A DNA stretch of 64,000 nucleotides from Sinonovacula constricta (lineage: Eukaryota; Mollusca; Bivalvia; Cardiida; Solecurtidae), in contig CM017573.1 of the NCBI GenBank assembly GCA_007844125.1, positions 7,402,552 through 7,466,551 on the forward strand. The letters run 5' to 3'. Of the stretch, positions 23,815-34,870 are shown piece by piece. Each line of letters opens with the position of its first letter. The stretch's first letter is position 1. The translations under genes and the position numbers were made by a program. The notes beneath the pieces were generated by a model. That model saw only the letters and a program-made list of their open reading frames with translations, did not search any database and had not been told where the DNA came from.

Positions 23815-23970
23815 CCCGCCTCACTTCTACCTGTTCTACCAAAATGACGTGTAATCCGCCCCATAAAACTGTCAATCAAACTGTCAATCGTCTTGACGTG
23901 TTCAAACTTTTAACCAAAAGGGGAGGAGTCAAGCCAGAATGCGTAGTTTGTTGCACATGCGCAGTTAAAA
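23815..23970. promoter_or_regulatory. GC-rich patch with paired PBX/MEIS-type sites (unit 1)
   Basis: GC boxes (CCCCGCCTC, TCCGCCCC) with CTGTCAATCA at 23869-23878 (TGATTGACAG on the other strand, the PBX-MEIS composite) and CTGTCAATCG at 23881-23890, plus GCACATGCGCAG (NRF1-like). It lies about 1.4 kb past the receptor stop codon. Confidence 0.4.
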
Positions 23971-25300
23971 ATAAAGTAAAATAGATCAATCTATTTTGTT
24001 CATTATAAAAAAAGTAATTTGAATTTTGATAGCTACAAATGTACATGTAGCGAGACTTCTAAGTATGATAAGTAACACTACTAATCAAAAGAAATCTTAA
24101 ATGCCATTGCAGTGCTTTATAAGGCTGAAAATTTATTTATGTATGACAAAAAGTCATCACCATACGAAAAATAAATGACACAGACGATATTCCTGTCAGT
24201 TTAGCTAAAGGGTCATTAAGTAACAACTTTAAGTATTTTTACATGTTTTATTGATAAAATGATATAAGAGTGGTACTTATGCGTACGTATAAAGTTTATT
24301 CATTGACAAAAAGGTCAAGAAGTGTTTAGTTAAACTTATTCTTCGATCTATCAAGATATTAATAAATTTAAAAATTACGAATGTAAATTTTGTTCAATGA
24401 GTCAATTGTGTATATGAGAAATATGAATTAACTCACAATTAATCCATTTAACAAAAAGGGAAAGGAAATTGTTGATCGATTTTTATTAATGTTTTAACCA
24501 CAGCTTATTGTGCGAATTTTGTGTATATTTATGTACCGATAATTCATTTATTTGCCTTTTCTCAGCACAACATATGTTTAAGAAGTCCTTAATAATTAAC
24601 AAAAATGAATCTGAGTTTTTATTCCCTGTTTAACATGATCGCAACAACAACGTTTACATCAACTTTAATTGGCATGTTTATGGTGTTTTATTATGATATT
24701 GTTGTCTAATACAAATATAAAATGTATTCGATTTACAAAAAATAATATGCAAAATTGGATTATAAATCAAAAGTTAATTTGCTTATTTGATGTTTAAACG
24801 TAATTGCACTTAATTTAATAGTTTTAAACTTAAAATTGACAAAATTCACAAATGTGTATGAACTTTTGTAAGTAAAATTTTCCACCAGAGCGTAATTTGA
24901 TGTTCATTTCATATACGAAATTCGGCGAAGGTTTCTTTCTTAACAATTATATTTTGATATCGAAACGCTATATTTATCTCACAAAATAGTGTGATACATT
25001 CTCCAAATCGAATAAGCATTTTGCAGATACCGATGTCACTTATTATTAATTAAAACAAATATCTGACTTATAAAATATATGACATATTTTTGCCACAGGT
25101 TTAGTACCAAGAGTAAAATACACTATACAGATTATGGTATTTAGTGTTACTTCATAAGTTTACATTTGTCTAGCAAAGAGCATCAAATAGAACCCTGTAT
25201 CACTGCTGCACATTAAAATATATAATGCTTTGCCGTTAAAAAACGAGATAAAAACAAGGCGTCCTTAATCACTGAAAATCTCAACGTATTCCCCATACGG

Positions 25301-25908
25301 TCAGATCACCGTATGATGTTTAGATTGCGTACTGGTAAATGCCCTGATGTATCCCTCATCTTTTGCGAAAGAATCACCAGGCGATGGTGACGATGTTGAT
25401 CGTATCATGGTATTCTCCGATTTACTACTTTGGGCATTGTAACAGGATACACCATTTGAGAAATCTACATCGACAAGATCACTTACAGAGGAGTGTATTG
25501 ATGGTGTTGTCCCGTGAGTACTGTGTGGGAAATGCAGGCGACGCTTATCTGCAAACACTCGCAGTGACATAAAAGGCGGTTTGGAATTGATTCTGTGGGT
25601 CAAAGAAAGATCTGATCTCTTGTACACGTTCACAGAATGGTAGAGATGTCCGCCATTAACGCTATCTGATCCTGTGGAGTTCTGACAAGCGTTGTATTGT
25701 TGTAGTTCGTTTACTGATCCCGGGGAGTAGTTCCTAAACAGCCGTGGTCGGCGTTTGAGCTGGCAGCGCAATACCCGGATAAAAGCTCGTTTGAATTCCC
25801 GGCTAGATGTAGCATAGATGATAGGGTTCATCATGGAGTTACAGTATCCGAGCCAGAAGATGACGTTAAACAGCTCGTCCGGTCCGTGGCACTGACTGCA
25901 CAAAACAC
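25301..25908 (-). CDS. Receptor gene A, exon 3 (ECL3, TM7, C-tail)
   Basis: 608 bases including the TGA stop at 25303-25301. The acceptor is ATATTTACAG just before 25908. It encodes a short extracellular loop 3 with C331 and C334, then TM7 ([15 protein letters not shown]), helix 8, C376 as a possible palmitoylation site, and a ~150-residue Ser/Thr-rich tail ending HHTVI. An open frame continues upstream into the intron, but the acceptor and phase set the exon edge. Confidence 0.92.
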
Positions 25909-28900
25909 CTGTAAATATATATATAACACTGTAGTTATCACACAACCTACCGCGCGTGCGTGAGGTAACACTCATGCGTAATTTTTAGGTAACACACTAG
26001 TTAGTTTTCGTAGTGTGACGTCATTATCGTAGTGTGACGTCATTAAGTTTGTGTACTGTATCTGCCACCTCCTGATCACTTTGTTGTTGCCGTTTCATGC
26101 ATTTTGTTATACAATTTCGTTTTAATTAATAAAAAAACCCATTTTAGTCATGTAATAAAAAATATGTTCCCTTTTTTATGGAAAATGGTTGAGTAAAGAG
26201 TAGTAGAACTATTTTTGTACGGATTTTTATAAATCGAATTTCACATGACAAGACCGACTGTTCATTATATGATAAAATATATGCTTTGTAACACAAACAC
26301 TTTCAATGGGGAGCTCTGTAAAGCCGGTTTAATCTCCCCAGTCGATCTATATTGCCGACTGACCGTTTTCAAGGTGGTAACTTCCGGTTAGCTCTTTTTG
26401 TTTAATGATTTATCACAGATCTGTTCTTACATTTATATTTGGCTCGCATAATAATATATTTTTCCTGTACCTGTTCAAATTTTGGTATATGCTGCAGTTC
26501 TCATAGGACTTTGTCTTATATTCTTTAACAAGCCGTCTGATATGACCTATAAATATGTTTTCGTTCTTATTTATGTTGTGTTTTCTTTTTTGAATTTGTG
26601 TTATTGATTTTCTAACTAACTGTCTATTTGTATAAATTTCATCCACAATTGCAATCATGCATTTATAAATCAAGATACAAATTAGAAAACACAGCCTAAA
26701 TTAAATATACGTCTAACTAAATCAAATACATCTTCAGAAAATTTATTTTATAAATTATTCTATGTCGACCATTTTCTTTATATAGAGAGATATCAAAATG
26801 TTAAGATCATAAACTTATAATGAAGTAAATAAATAAAATAAAAACAGAATCTAAGCGATTTGAAATGTACGTCGTTGATAATTCGATAGGTAGGCGAAAA
26901 TGGCTACCTCGATTTTCCGAATTAATCATGACCTAGATACTATGGAAAGTTCAACTCCTACTTACTGAGAGGCAGGTAAAAGAAGAATGGAAACCAGCAT
27001 ACAATGAACACGCCGACAACGATTCCAAGTGTCTTGGCGGCCTTCCGTTCCTTTTTAAATTTCGCCATTCTGCCAGCCAGGGTGACCTTGGAACACGTCT
27101 TTTTATTGGATCCTTCCGAATGTTCGCTGGAACTTGACAAGCGACAGAATTATAGGAACTTGTGTAAAAAACAAACAACATAAACACATTGTATAATTGC
27201 AAGACTCAAAACGTTTACGCCCAACTTCACATCCATTTAGCAAGGAATCAATTTCAACCAATTTAGCATTTACTCTAGAGCAAGCAGCACAGGAGTAAAA
27301 CGTCTTTCTCCAAATAAAATTGGCAATAAATTCAGCTTAACTTCTAAACGACTCATTCATGATAGTTTAGGATTTTACAGTAGACACAATTCACTCTACA
27401 GGCTTCCTCAAATTATATTATACATCTTGTCTACTTACAGAGCAAATTCAAGAAGATGTCAATTTAATTAGAGGTTGAGAAAGCAGTCTCCGCAGTCACT
27501 AATGGGTCGGAATGCAATATTAACGTAATTGAGTTATATTTGTGCAAGTAATGTTGTCTACTCGCACCTTAACTATTATTCTCTATATAAATCATTAATT
27601 GACCGACATTTCTGTAATTAACTTCTCATCATTGTAAAACAGTGCGGTAAAGATTATAGATTATAGAGTATGTTTGTTATCGTAATGTATGAGCGTGATT
27701 TATGATATAGATGCTATACGTAGATTTTGGATGGACTATCGTATTTTATATCACGCTGGTCATAGAAAAAACATTACGAGTTGCAACTACAAACGAAATA
27801 TTATTTTTCTGTGAACACGAGTGAAATAGAATACAAGTTGAATTCGAGCACAAACTGAAATCGGCCATTTTTATTTTTTATTTTATGTTTATTTCTTCTT
27901 TAATCTATATTCAAATCAGCTGTTATACAGAGACTTAAACGATTACATTATCATTCCACTGCAGGCCAGAGTGAAATGATTTAATTTTTTTCACGTTTAT
28001 TTCTTACTTTTTCATCCAAAAGCTCGAAATAAAACAAAAAGCATTATCTATGATGCATTTTGTTTTGAAATTTTGATAGAAAAAAAATAAACACTTCACT
28101 TTCACACTGACTAACTGCACATCGTTTGTTATTCTCGGTCACAATTTCAGAGCTTTTCTTTACCAATTTTAGTCAAGTATTGACATTGATAAATTGGCAC
28201 GAATTGTCCTTGGATATCTTGAGGAAGTTACAATAACTTACAGACGATAGCATAAGGCAATGTACTTGTTATCACTCTCAAAGGGGCATGCGTGTCTATG
28301 CTTGTGAATTTGATTGAAATCTAATATTTCTGTAACATATCAGATAATTCTTTAGATTACATGATTTACATAAAGGCCCATATACAGGGTGTGGTTACTC
28401 CTTTTTATCCTGCTTTCACGCATAAATGTGCAGGATAAAGCCATGCCGGATAAACTTAGTGATATCCAGTCAATAGGTCACGTGACCAAATCACGCGTAT
28501 GAATATGATGTTTACATTAGTTATGTTCAAACACTTTTAATGAAACGTGTAATTAATGCTTTTTCGCCGATTTATGTAATCATTCATGGAATTTTTTTAA
28601 CATTTATATATGTTGACACGGAGATTAAAAATATAAAAAAGAACGGAGGTTCATGTCTAAATAAAGAAGGAGTAAAGCGGCTATTGTTTTTTTCGTTATT
28701 TTTCCTTCAATCTTCCTCGTTTGTTTACAGATTTCCTTTTTTTAATATAAAAGATAAAAAAACAGGATAAATTGAATACATAGTTGGTTCCGAGAATAAG
28801 AAACTTTATCTGGTTCGCTTCGAAGCGTATCTTGGCTCGCTAAAGCTCGCCAGGATATTCGCCTCTCGCTAACCAGATAAACTTTCTCATTCTCGACACC

Positions 28901-30511
28901 AACCATGTATTCTCTATATTACAGGAAGCTATTGAGAATAAGATTTGGTAATATGGATCAAAGAGCTAAGTGCAGTATTCGTGTCCTTGGTTATGAGCTT
29001 TTTATGGCGTTATAGTTCAGTATATCAAGAGTTTTTTTGTTTGTATGTAATGTTCTTTTCATCAGTTTTATCTCAAGATGTATGTGCTAACTGTTAGTTG
29101 TCTTACTTTGATGGGATACTTTTATTTACACTGTTTTTGAAAAAAAAAACCTAAGAAAGTGCGAGATTTAAGGACCCCGGACGGTTCTATCTGACTTACT
29201 TTCCGTTCCAAGGCGGTAACTGGTAGTTTTCTTTGTCGGTGTAATGTCTAGTCTCTGTGCTTTTGTCTTTTAAAGTTACCTCTGAAATTCCTTCTCTAGG
29301 AGTAGTTCGATTCAATATCTAAGGACAATGCTAAGACTTTATAGGTTATAGGAATATAAGAAGTATAAACTTACATCTTGAAACATGTTTTCTATAAATT
29401 TAACTACTAATTTATGTCATGCGTCTTTTCCCTATTGTTAGGAGCTACATGTATAGTAATGCAGGATGTCTGCTTGGAATTTATATCAAACCTATTGAGT
29501 CTCAAACGTAAAAGAAACCTGTAAAAGTATTCGATGGCAAAAGCCGGTGGCGCCGGTCAATATATTAAGAAAATGTTGAGTTAATAGTTTCCTTTGAATC
29601 TTAATGGGTTTGATAGAACTAAAGGGTAAACGCATTTCTAAAAGGATTTCCGCATTGAATGATTTCTGAGATCTGATGTGTTACGTCTATATTCACCTGC
29701 TGCTTTGGTATTGCTGAAGCACGTTGGTGTTGTTTGAGAAGTGTTTCCCTGTATGTATGCGTAACACGACATCATTTTCTTGATCGATCCTCGTCGTCTT
29801 CACGCCACTTGTTAGATACTTGTAATGTGCTGTAGCTTCCTTATAAATCTTCGCATACACTATCATGATAATGGACATAGGAATGTAAAACGACCCGGCT
29901 GCTGAAAACACGACGTATCCGACTTGTTTTGTTAGAGTACACGTTCCTGACGTAGGTTTTGCTGTCTCCTTCCAACCAATCAGTGGTCCAATTGAAATGG
30001 CAAAAGACAATACCCAGACTATAACGATGATGAAAAAGGACTTTCGTTCGGAAATGATGGTAGAATGTTGAAGAGGCCGCGTCACGCCGATATATCGATC
30101 TAAACTAATAACGCATAACGTCATAATAGATGCCGTACACCAGAGCACGTCAGCGGATGCCCATATCTCGCACAACAACGAACCGAACGGCCAGTACCTC
30201 AAAGTCTCAAATGTCGCCGAGAATGGCAGCACGGTGATACCAAGGCAAAGATCGGCCACCGCCAGGTTGACAATAAAGTAGTTGGTCGTACTTCTGAGGT
30301 GCGAGTTCACGTATACTGCAAGAAGCACCAGAAGATTCCCACAGATTGTTATTATGTTAATACAACCGAGAACTAATCCAAGAATTATAATCCGGGTTAG
30401 AGAAACTTGATGCTCTAACTGTTCTTGCATGCTGTCATTTGAATAGTCCGTTTGATTATTTATAAGACTGCTAAAGTTAGTCACGTTGTAGAAAGGAATG
30501 AGGTCCGTCAT
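25301..30511 (-). CDS. Alpha-1-adrenergic-like / octopamine-like aminergic GPCR, gene A (three exons)
   Basis: Seven-transmembrane receptor of the plasma membrane, rhodopsin class, aminergic group. Joining 30511-29697, 27132-26966 and 25908-25301 gives 529 residues, within the usual range for alpha-1 receptors. Visible landmarks: four N-glycosylation sequons (N9, N12, N19, N25), N59 (1.50), D87 (2.50), D121 (3.32, amine-binding), C114 and C191 (predicted disulfide), DRY 138-140, W166, S203 and S207 (5.42/5.46, which bind ring hydroxyls in catecholamine receptors), E300 (6.30), CWFP 317-320, Y349 and NPIIY 355-359. The SGVKT...LRIH stretch at the start of the third cytoplasmic loop and the [11 protein letters not shown] run entering TM6 resemble alpha-1 adrenoceptors, which usually signal through Gq. 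Octopamine alpha receptors are close relatives, so the natural ligand is undecided. The C-tail ends in TVI, a class I PDZ ligand pattern. Confidence 0.93.
26016..26042. promoter_or_regulatory. Pair of CREB/ATF-type CRE palindromes in intron 2
   Basis: Two copies of TGACGTCA, 19 bp start to start, about 110 bp upstream of exon 3 in the direction of transcription. The same pair with the same spacing is kept in gene B (57123-57149). CREs bind CREB/ATF factors; a role here is inferred. Confidence 0.4.
26308..26530 (+). repeat. Dispersed repeat DR in intron 2 of gene A
   Basis: GGGAGCTCTGTAAAGCCGGT followed by core and right half. Counterpart in gene B at 57412-57625. Confidence 0.7.
26966..27132 (-). 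CDS. Receptor gene A, exon 2 (end of ICL3 and TM6)
   Basis: 167 bases encoding the end of codon 272 through the first base of codon 328. Acceptor CTTGTCAAG precedes 27132 and donor CTCA/GTAAGT follows 26966. Phases match exactly: exon 1 leaves two bases (AG), completed by T to Ser; exon 2 leaves one base (A), completed by GT to Ser. It encodes the basic helix entering TM6 ([14 protein letters not shown]) and the [11 protein letters not shown] segment. Confidence 0.92.
28405..28912. mobile_element. Foldback element in intron 1 of gene A
   Basis: Begins TTATCCTGC...GCAGGATAA (a small inverted repeat) and ends in a ~50-bp imperfect inverted repeat at 28774-28912: GAATACATAGTTGG...TTTATCTGGTT against AACCAGATAAA...CCAACCATGTATTC. 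Contains the palindrome GGTCACGTGACC at 28476-28487. Non-autonomous; the class is not known. Confidence 0.6.
29060..29290 (+). repeat. Dispersed repeat DR in intron 1 of gene A
   Basis: First-subtype copy with left part (TGTATGTGCTAACTGTTAG). Counterpart in gene B at 60110-60310. Confidence 0.65.
29697..30511 (-). CDS. Receptor gene A, exon 1 (N-terminus to TM5)
   Basis: Encodes residues 1-271 plus two bases of codon 272. The ATG at 30511 is the first in frame after a TAG at 30535-30533, so this start is well supported. The exon covers the extracellular N-terminus, TM1-TM5 and the first part of cytoplasmic loop 3. It ends at CAG/GTGAAT (donor GT at 29696-29695); reading on without splicing meets TGA at once. 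Any 5' untranslated exon would lie at higher coordinates and was not identified. Confidence 0.93.
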
Positions 30512-30717
30512 GTTGCTGTCGTGGACGAATATCTAGACAAGGTCGTTGATTGAGTAAATGATTTCTGAAAAGTAGAAAAAGTATGGTAAAATATAATAAA
30601 TTTTATTTATAGATAAAAAGGCAATTCTTATACAATGTTGTGTCATATACAAGGAACAGATTTCTAACCCGGGACTTTCCCCGTCATGAAAGCAATACCG
30701 ACTAAACTTGATTTGCA

Positions 30718-30718
<1 letters not shown>

Positions 30719-30797
<79 letters not shown>

Positions 30798-30842
30798 AAC
30801 TATCTATCTATCTATCTTATACACACCCTCACACACACACTC
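30719..30842. repeat. (CT)n(CTAT)n(CA)n microsatellite upstream of gene A
   Basis: Lies about 210 bp upstream of the receptor ATG; on the coding strand it is a (GA)n tract, possibly in the 5' untranslated region or promoter. Confidence 0.9.
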
Positions 30843-30851
30843 AATGTATAT

Positions 30852-31288
30852 TTAACCTGCTTTCACGCGTAAATGTGCAGGATAAAGCCTTGCCGGACAA
30901 ACTTAGTGATATCCAGTCAATAGGTCACGTGACCAAACTAAGCGTATGAAAACACTGTTTACATTAGTTATGTTCACATGCTCTTAATCAAACGTGTATA
31001 TAATCCTTTTTCGCTGATTAATTTTATCATTCATGGATTTTTTTCAACATTTATATATGTTGACATGGAGAATAAAAAAAATGAAGGGAGGTTCAAGTCT
31101 AAATAAAGAATTTCCTTTTTTTTCATATAAAATATAAAAAATAATAAATCGAATACATGGTTGGTGCTGAGAATAAGAAAGTTTATCTGGTTCGTTTCGA
31201 AGCGTAATTGACTCGCTAAAGCTTCCCAAAATATTCGCTTCTCGCTCACCAGATAAACTTTCTCATTGCCGGCACCAACCGTGTATTC
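30852..31288. mobile_element. Foldback element upstream of gene A
   Basis: Second copy of the intron element in the same orientation, about 340 bp upstream of the ATG. Hairpin arms are at 31151-31288 and the E-box palindrome at 30923-30934. It shares the 28405 element's head and hairpin but lacks about 70 bp of the middle. Confidence 0.6.
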
Positions 31289-31444
31289 CCTTTATTTGTA
31301 TTGAGAGTCAACACAACAAATACATGACTATTAAAAGTCATAGGAATGTAAGAATTTTGTTGGCAGAAGCTGTGAATGGTTATACTTCTGTGCAAAGCAA
31401 AGCAACGTCTGCACTCTATTTGTTCCAGAGAAGCAATACTTATA

Positions 31445-31740
31445 ATTAAACTCCCAATGCATGTGCTTATTGAAAATTGTTTCACTTTCACCGGAAATTT
31501 TTATTAACACAGTTTGTTTGATAGAAAAACCTTCAGGAAGTGCGAGATTGGAGCGCTCCACAAACCAGTTTTACGCACCATAGTCGGTACTTTTGACGAC
31601 AAACCGTTCCAAGGCTGTGGCTGATGTTTTTTTCTTTTTGTGTGTCATGTCTCGTCTCTGTGTTTTTGTCATATTTAAATTTACCATGTTTGCTTTGTCT
31701 GGCGGTAGATAAAGTGTGAATATCAAATATCTGTGGAAAC
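31445..31740 (+). repeat. Dispersed repeat DR at the unit 1/unit 2 edge
   Basis: Full version, counterpart of 95-370. The third one is at 62510-62790 in unit 3. Confidence 0.7.
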
Positions 31741-32195
31741 TTTGATAGGGCCTTTTCTTATTTACCTCTATGGAAAGGGAAAATATATAAGACAAATTAT
31801 ATGCATTTGGTACTGAAGTAGAATGAATAAAACGAGAAAAGTTCAGAAGAGTAATGTAAAAAAAATCGAGAGACCTTGAAAAGTAGAAGAATGGGCCAAG
31901 TGACAAGGATATTGATGGAACGCAAACATCTATTTTGATTGCACACAATTCTCATTAAGGAAAGTGCTGTTATGAGTTCGATTGGAATAGAGTTTCAAAT
32001 TAGCACATTGAGATATCTGAGTTGATTTATGTATCACGCGCATGCTTTCCCAGCGACTTATTTTGCATGCATCGCAGATATTTGGATCTTACTTTTATTT
32101 TATGAGGACATGGAAACCAAATTACTGATGCATGAGCAACATAAAAAACTATGTTGTTAAATTTAAATGAAAGATGGTCATTGCCGTCTAGGTAT

Positions 32196-32632
32196 ATACA
32201 TGAAAGTATACAGTTTAACAGCACTTCACAATAATTTTAAGTAAAATACTTAAATGAATACAGTTCAACAGCACTTCACAATAATTGTAAGTAATATAAT
32301 TAAACGTATACAGTTCAATAGCACTCCACAATAAGTGTAAGTAATATGATTAAAGGTATACAGTTCAATAGCACTCCACAATAATTGTAGGTAATATAAT
32401 TAAAGGTATACAGTTCAACAGCACTCCAATATAATTGTAAGTAATATAATTGAAGGTATACAGTTCAACAGCACTCCACAATAATTGTAGGTAATATAAT
32501 TAAAGGTATACAGTTCAACAGCACTTCACAATAATCGTAGGTAATATAATTAAAGGTATACAGTTCAACAGCACTCCACAATAATTGTAAGAAAAATAGT
32601 TAAAGGTATACAGTTCAACAGCACTCCACGAT
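32196..32632. repeat. 50-bp minisatellite (unit 2, 9 repeats)
   Basis: Same repeat unit as at 829, nine copies. Confidence 0.92.
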
Positions 32633-32955
32633 CTTATATACAGAGAGAAAATACTAGTATTATGTTCATATATCAACATATGTACTATTTAATAATCAAA
32701 GACTTTTTTCCGAAATGTTAAAAATAAGATAATAAGTATGTCAAGGTCCTTTAAGCATTGCAACATATAACAAACCCTGCAAAGACACCTTTATCATGTG
32801 TCTGTCTTTGCAAATTTTAAAAATTCTACAACAATTAAAGCGTGTGGAATGTTGATGTTTTATCGGATACAGCGGTTCATTTACATGCGTAAGAAACAAA
32901 AAAAAAAGTTGATTGTTTCTTATTAGTTAGGTAGCACCCCAGTCGGTAACTGATG

Positions 32956-33022
<67 letters not shown>

Positions 33023-33250
33023 GTATGTGTCTGTGTGTGTGTCTGTGTGTGTGTCTGTGTGTGTGTGTCTGTGTGTGTGTGTCTGTCTGTCTGTATGTCT
33101 GTGTGTGTGTGTGTCTGTTTGTTTGTGTGTGTCTGTGTGTCTGTGTGTCTGTGTGTCTGTGTGTGTGTCTGTGTGTCTGTGTGTGTGTCTGTGTGTCTGT
33201 GTGTCTGTGTGTATGTGTGTGTGTGTCTGTGTGTCTGTGTGTGTGTGTCT

Positions 33251-33289
<39 letters not shown>

Positions 33290-33311
33290 TGTGTGTCTGT
33301 GTGTCTGTGTG
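32956..33311. repeat. (CT)n followed by (GT)n/(CTGT)n microsatellite (unit 2 only)
   Basis: About 65 bp of CT then about 290 bp of GT with CTGT variants, inside a dispersed repeat whose unit 1 counterpart (near 2600-2640) has no such tract. The long Cys/Val/Ser frames here are not genes. Confidence 0.92.
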
Positions 33312-34269
33312 TTATGTCTCGTCTCTGTGTTTCTGTCACTTTTACATTTAGCCTGTTTGCCTTTGTCTAGATGTAGTTTAGATTTAAATATCTATATCTG
33401 TGGTAATTCTTAGAGGACATTTCTCTTATTTTCCAATTCAGATAGGACGTATTCTTTTTGACCAAATTAAATTAGATTATCTGCCTCAATATAGGTCAGA
33501 ATAGAATCAGAACAAACACTAAAAGAGGGTGAATATAATGCTGTCATTTTGACGATAATTACAACTAATATATCACACTGTCATAGAAAAGGTTCTCCGG
33601 CTTCTGAAGAAACCCTTTTTTTGTCTTATAAAACACTTGTTTGATTATGGGGTGAGATGAATAACACTAATTGATTTCAGGTTTTGGCTTGTCTTTGTGT
33701 GTGTGTGCAATAAAATATCTGTGAAATTTAAAACCTGCAGCCAAACATTTTATATAATAATGAATGCAATTTTTGTGTTTTAAATAAAGATGTTATTTTG
33801 GGCATTCGATAATTTGCTATTGAAATTGTTAAATAGTCTTAAAATTTTATTCTTGAATTGTTTGTGACCTTCTTAACAATAAATATATATTTAAATCCTA
33901 TATAATATAACATTGGCCATGACGTAAAATAAATGAATTGTTGCAATTAATAGATGTCTAGGTAAAAACATCACTTATTAGATTATTCGTGTATTTTATT
34001 ATGCTTTTGACTCTAAAACAACATAAACAAATTACGAGTGGCGTCACGGACCTTTTCATTTTTTTACCGGTGGATATACCAAGATACATGCCTGGAGTTT
34101 TTCCCCGCATTTTAAACATTGATTGAACGATACTTATTGTCATTATTTTGCAAAAAGAAAACATCTCGTTTCTTAGTATCTTATTAGAATAAGAAAGGAT
34201 GGCAGCAAAAACAAATTGCATTTGTAAAGATAGTCTTATGTTTGAATAGTCACTGCTCTTGTTAATTGG

Positions 34270-34870
34270 TTTCTATTGTCCAAATGTTTCAGCACACTTT
34301 GGAATATATCCTGTAGATCGTACAACATGGTTCTATTGTCTATTTGTGTCAGCCTACTTTGGAATATAATGCAAGCTGGCAATAATAAATATCTTAAAGG
34401 TCATACAACATTTTTCTATCGCCCAACTGTGTCAGTACACTTTGGAATACAGGGATGGGGTAGGATTGGATTAACCGGCAATACTGAGCGGCGTCATTTC
34501 TATCATCATGGCACAGGGGCACTTATGAGGTGCCCAGGGACTGAACCCGGTCGGTCCATTATACTGACAATGACGTGTCCGGCGTAGTGCTGTCCCCTTC
34601 GCCTCAAGCGTTAGGAGAGAAGCCACTACTACCAACGTTAAAATCTTTGGTTTGACCCGGCCGGGGTTTGAACCCACGACCTCCCGATCCACAAGCCGGC
34701 GCACTACCTTCTGAGCTATTGCGGTCGGTTTGGAATACATTGCAAGCTGGCAATTCCAAACATTTTGTAGGTAAACTCTCTTTTGACATTGCGTCACATC
34801 GTCATCCGGATATTATCTTTTGCAAGCCGGCAATTATAAACATTATGTAGGTCATACAACTGAAGTAATT
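34270..34870. repeat. ~84-bp tandem array split by a SINE (unit 2)
   Basis: Same array with one fewer repeat on the left and an extra partial repeat on the right of the SINE at 34452-34728. Confidence 0.75.
34452..34728 (-). mobile_element. tRNA-derived SINE, family A (unit 2)
   Basis: Orthologue of the insertion at 4173. Here the 11-bp target duplication TTTGGAATACA is still perfect on both sides. Confidence 0.85.

Larger units (their letters stand above)
22181..25300. other. 3' flank of receptor gene A
   Basis: About 3 kb of AT-rich DNA. It holds the DR fragment at 22720, the GC-rich patch at 23815-23970, and presumably the receptor 3' untranslated region. Candidate AATAAA signals on the minus strand near 24620 and 24550 are not kept in unit 2. 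Confidence 0.5.
25909..26965 (-). other. Intron 2 of receptor gene A
   Basis: 1,057-bp intron (phase 1), GTAAGT to TTTACAG. It contains a dispersed repeat (about 26308-26530) and two perfect CRE palindromes at 26016-26023 and 26035-26042. Confidence 0.85.
27133..29696 (-). other. Intron 1 of receptor gene A
   Basis: 2,564-bp intron after residue 271 (phase 2), bounded by GTGAAT and TTGTCAAG. It holds a foldback element (about 28405-28912) and a dispersed repeat (about 29060-29290). The rest is anonymous AT-rich sequence. Confidence 0.85.
1..31361. repeat. Tandem segmental duplication unit, copy 1
   Basis: The whole segment reappears in the same orientation from 31362, with most stretches alignable by eye at roughly 93-97 percent and many small indels. 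It contains one complete minus-strand receptor gene (25301-30511), one decayed extra exon and the full set of repeats. Compared with copy 2 it has extra DNA at about 1711-2575 and a local doubling at 7309-9960, and it lacks the solo LTR that copy 2 carries. The left edge is simply the start of the window. Confidence 0.93.

Noticed and set aside
26951..27202. 83-codon frame overlapping receptor exon 2 in another phase (also 58057-58335)
   Set aside because: Shadow frame; the correct phase is fixed by the splice junctions and the TM6 sequence.
32923..33413. Open frames rich in Cys/Val/Ser or Thr/His
   Set aside because: Direct translation of (CT)n and (GT)n microsatellite sequence.
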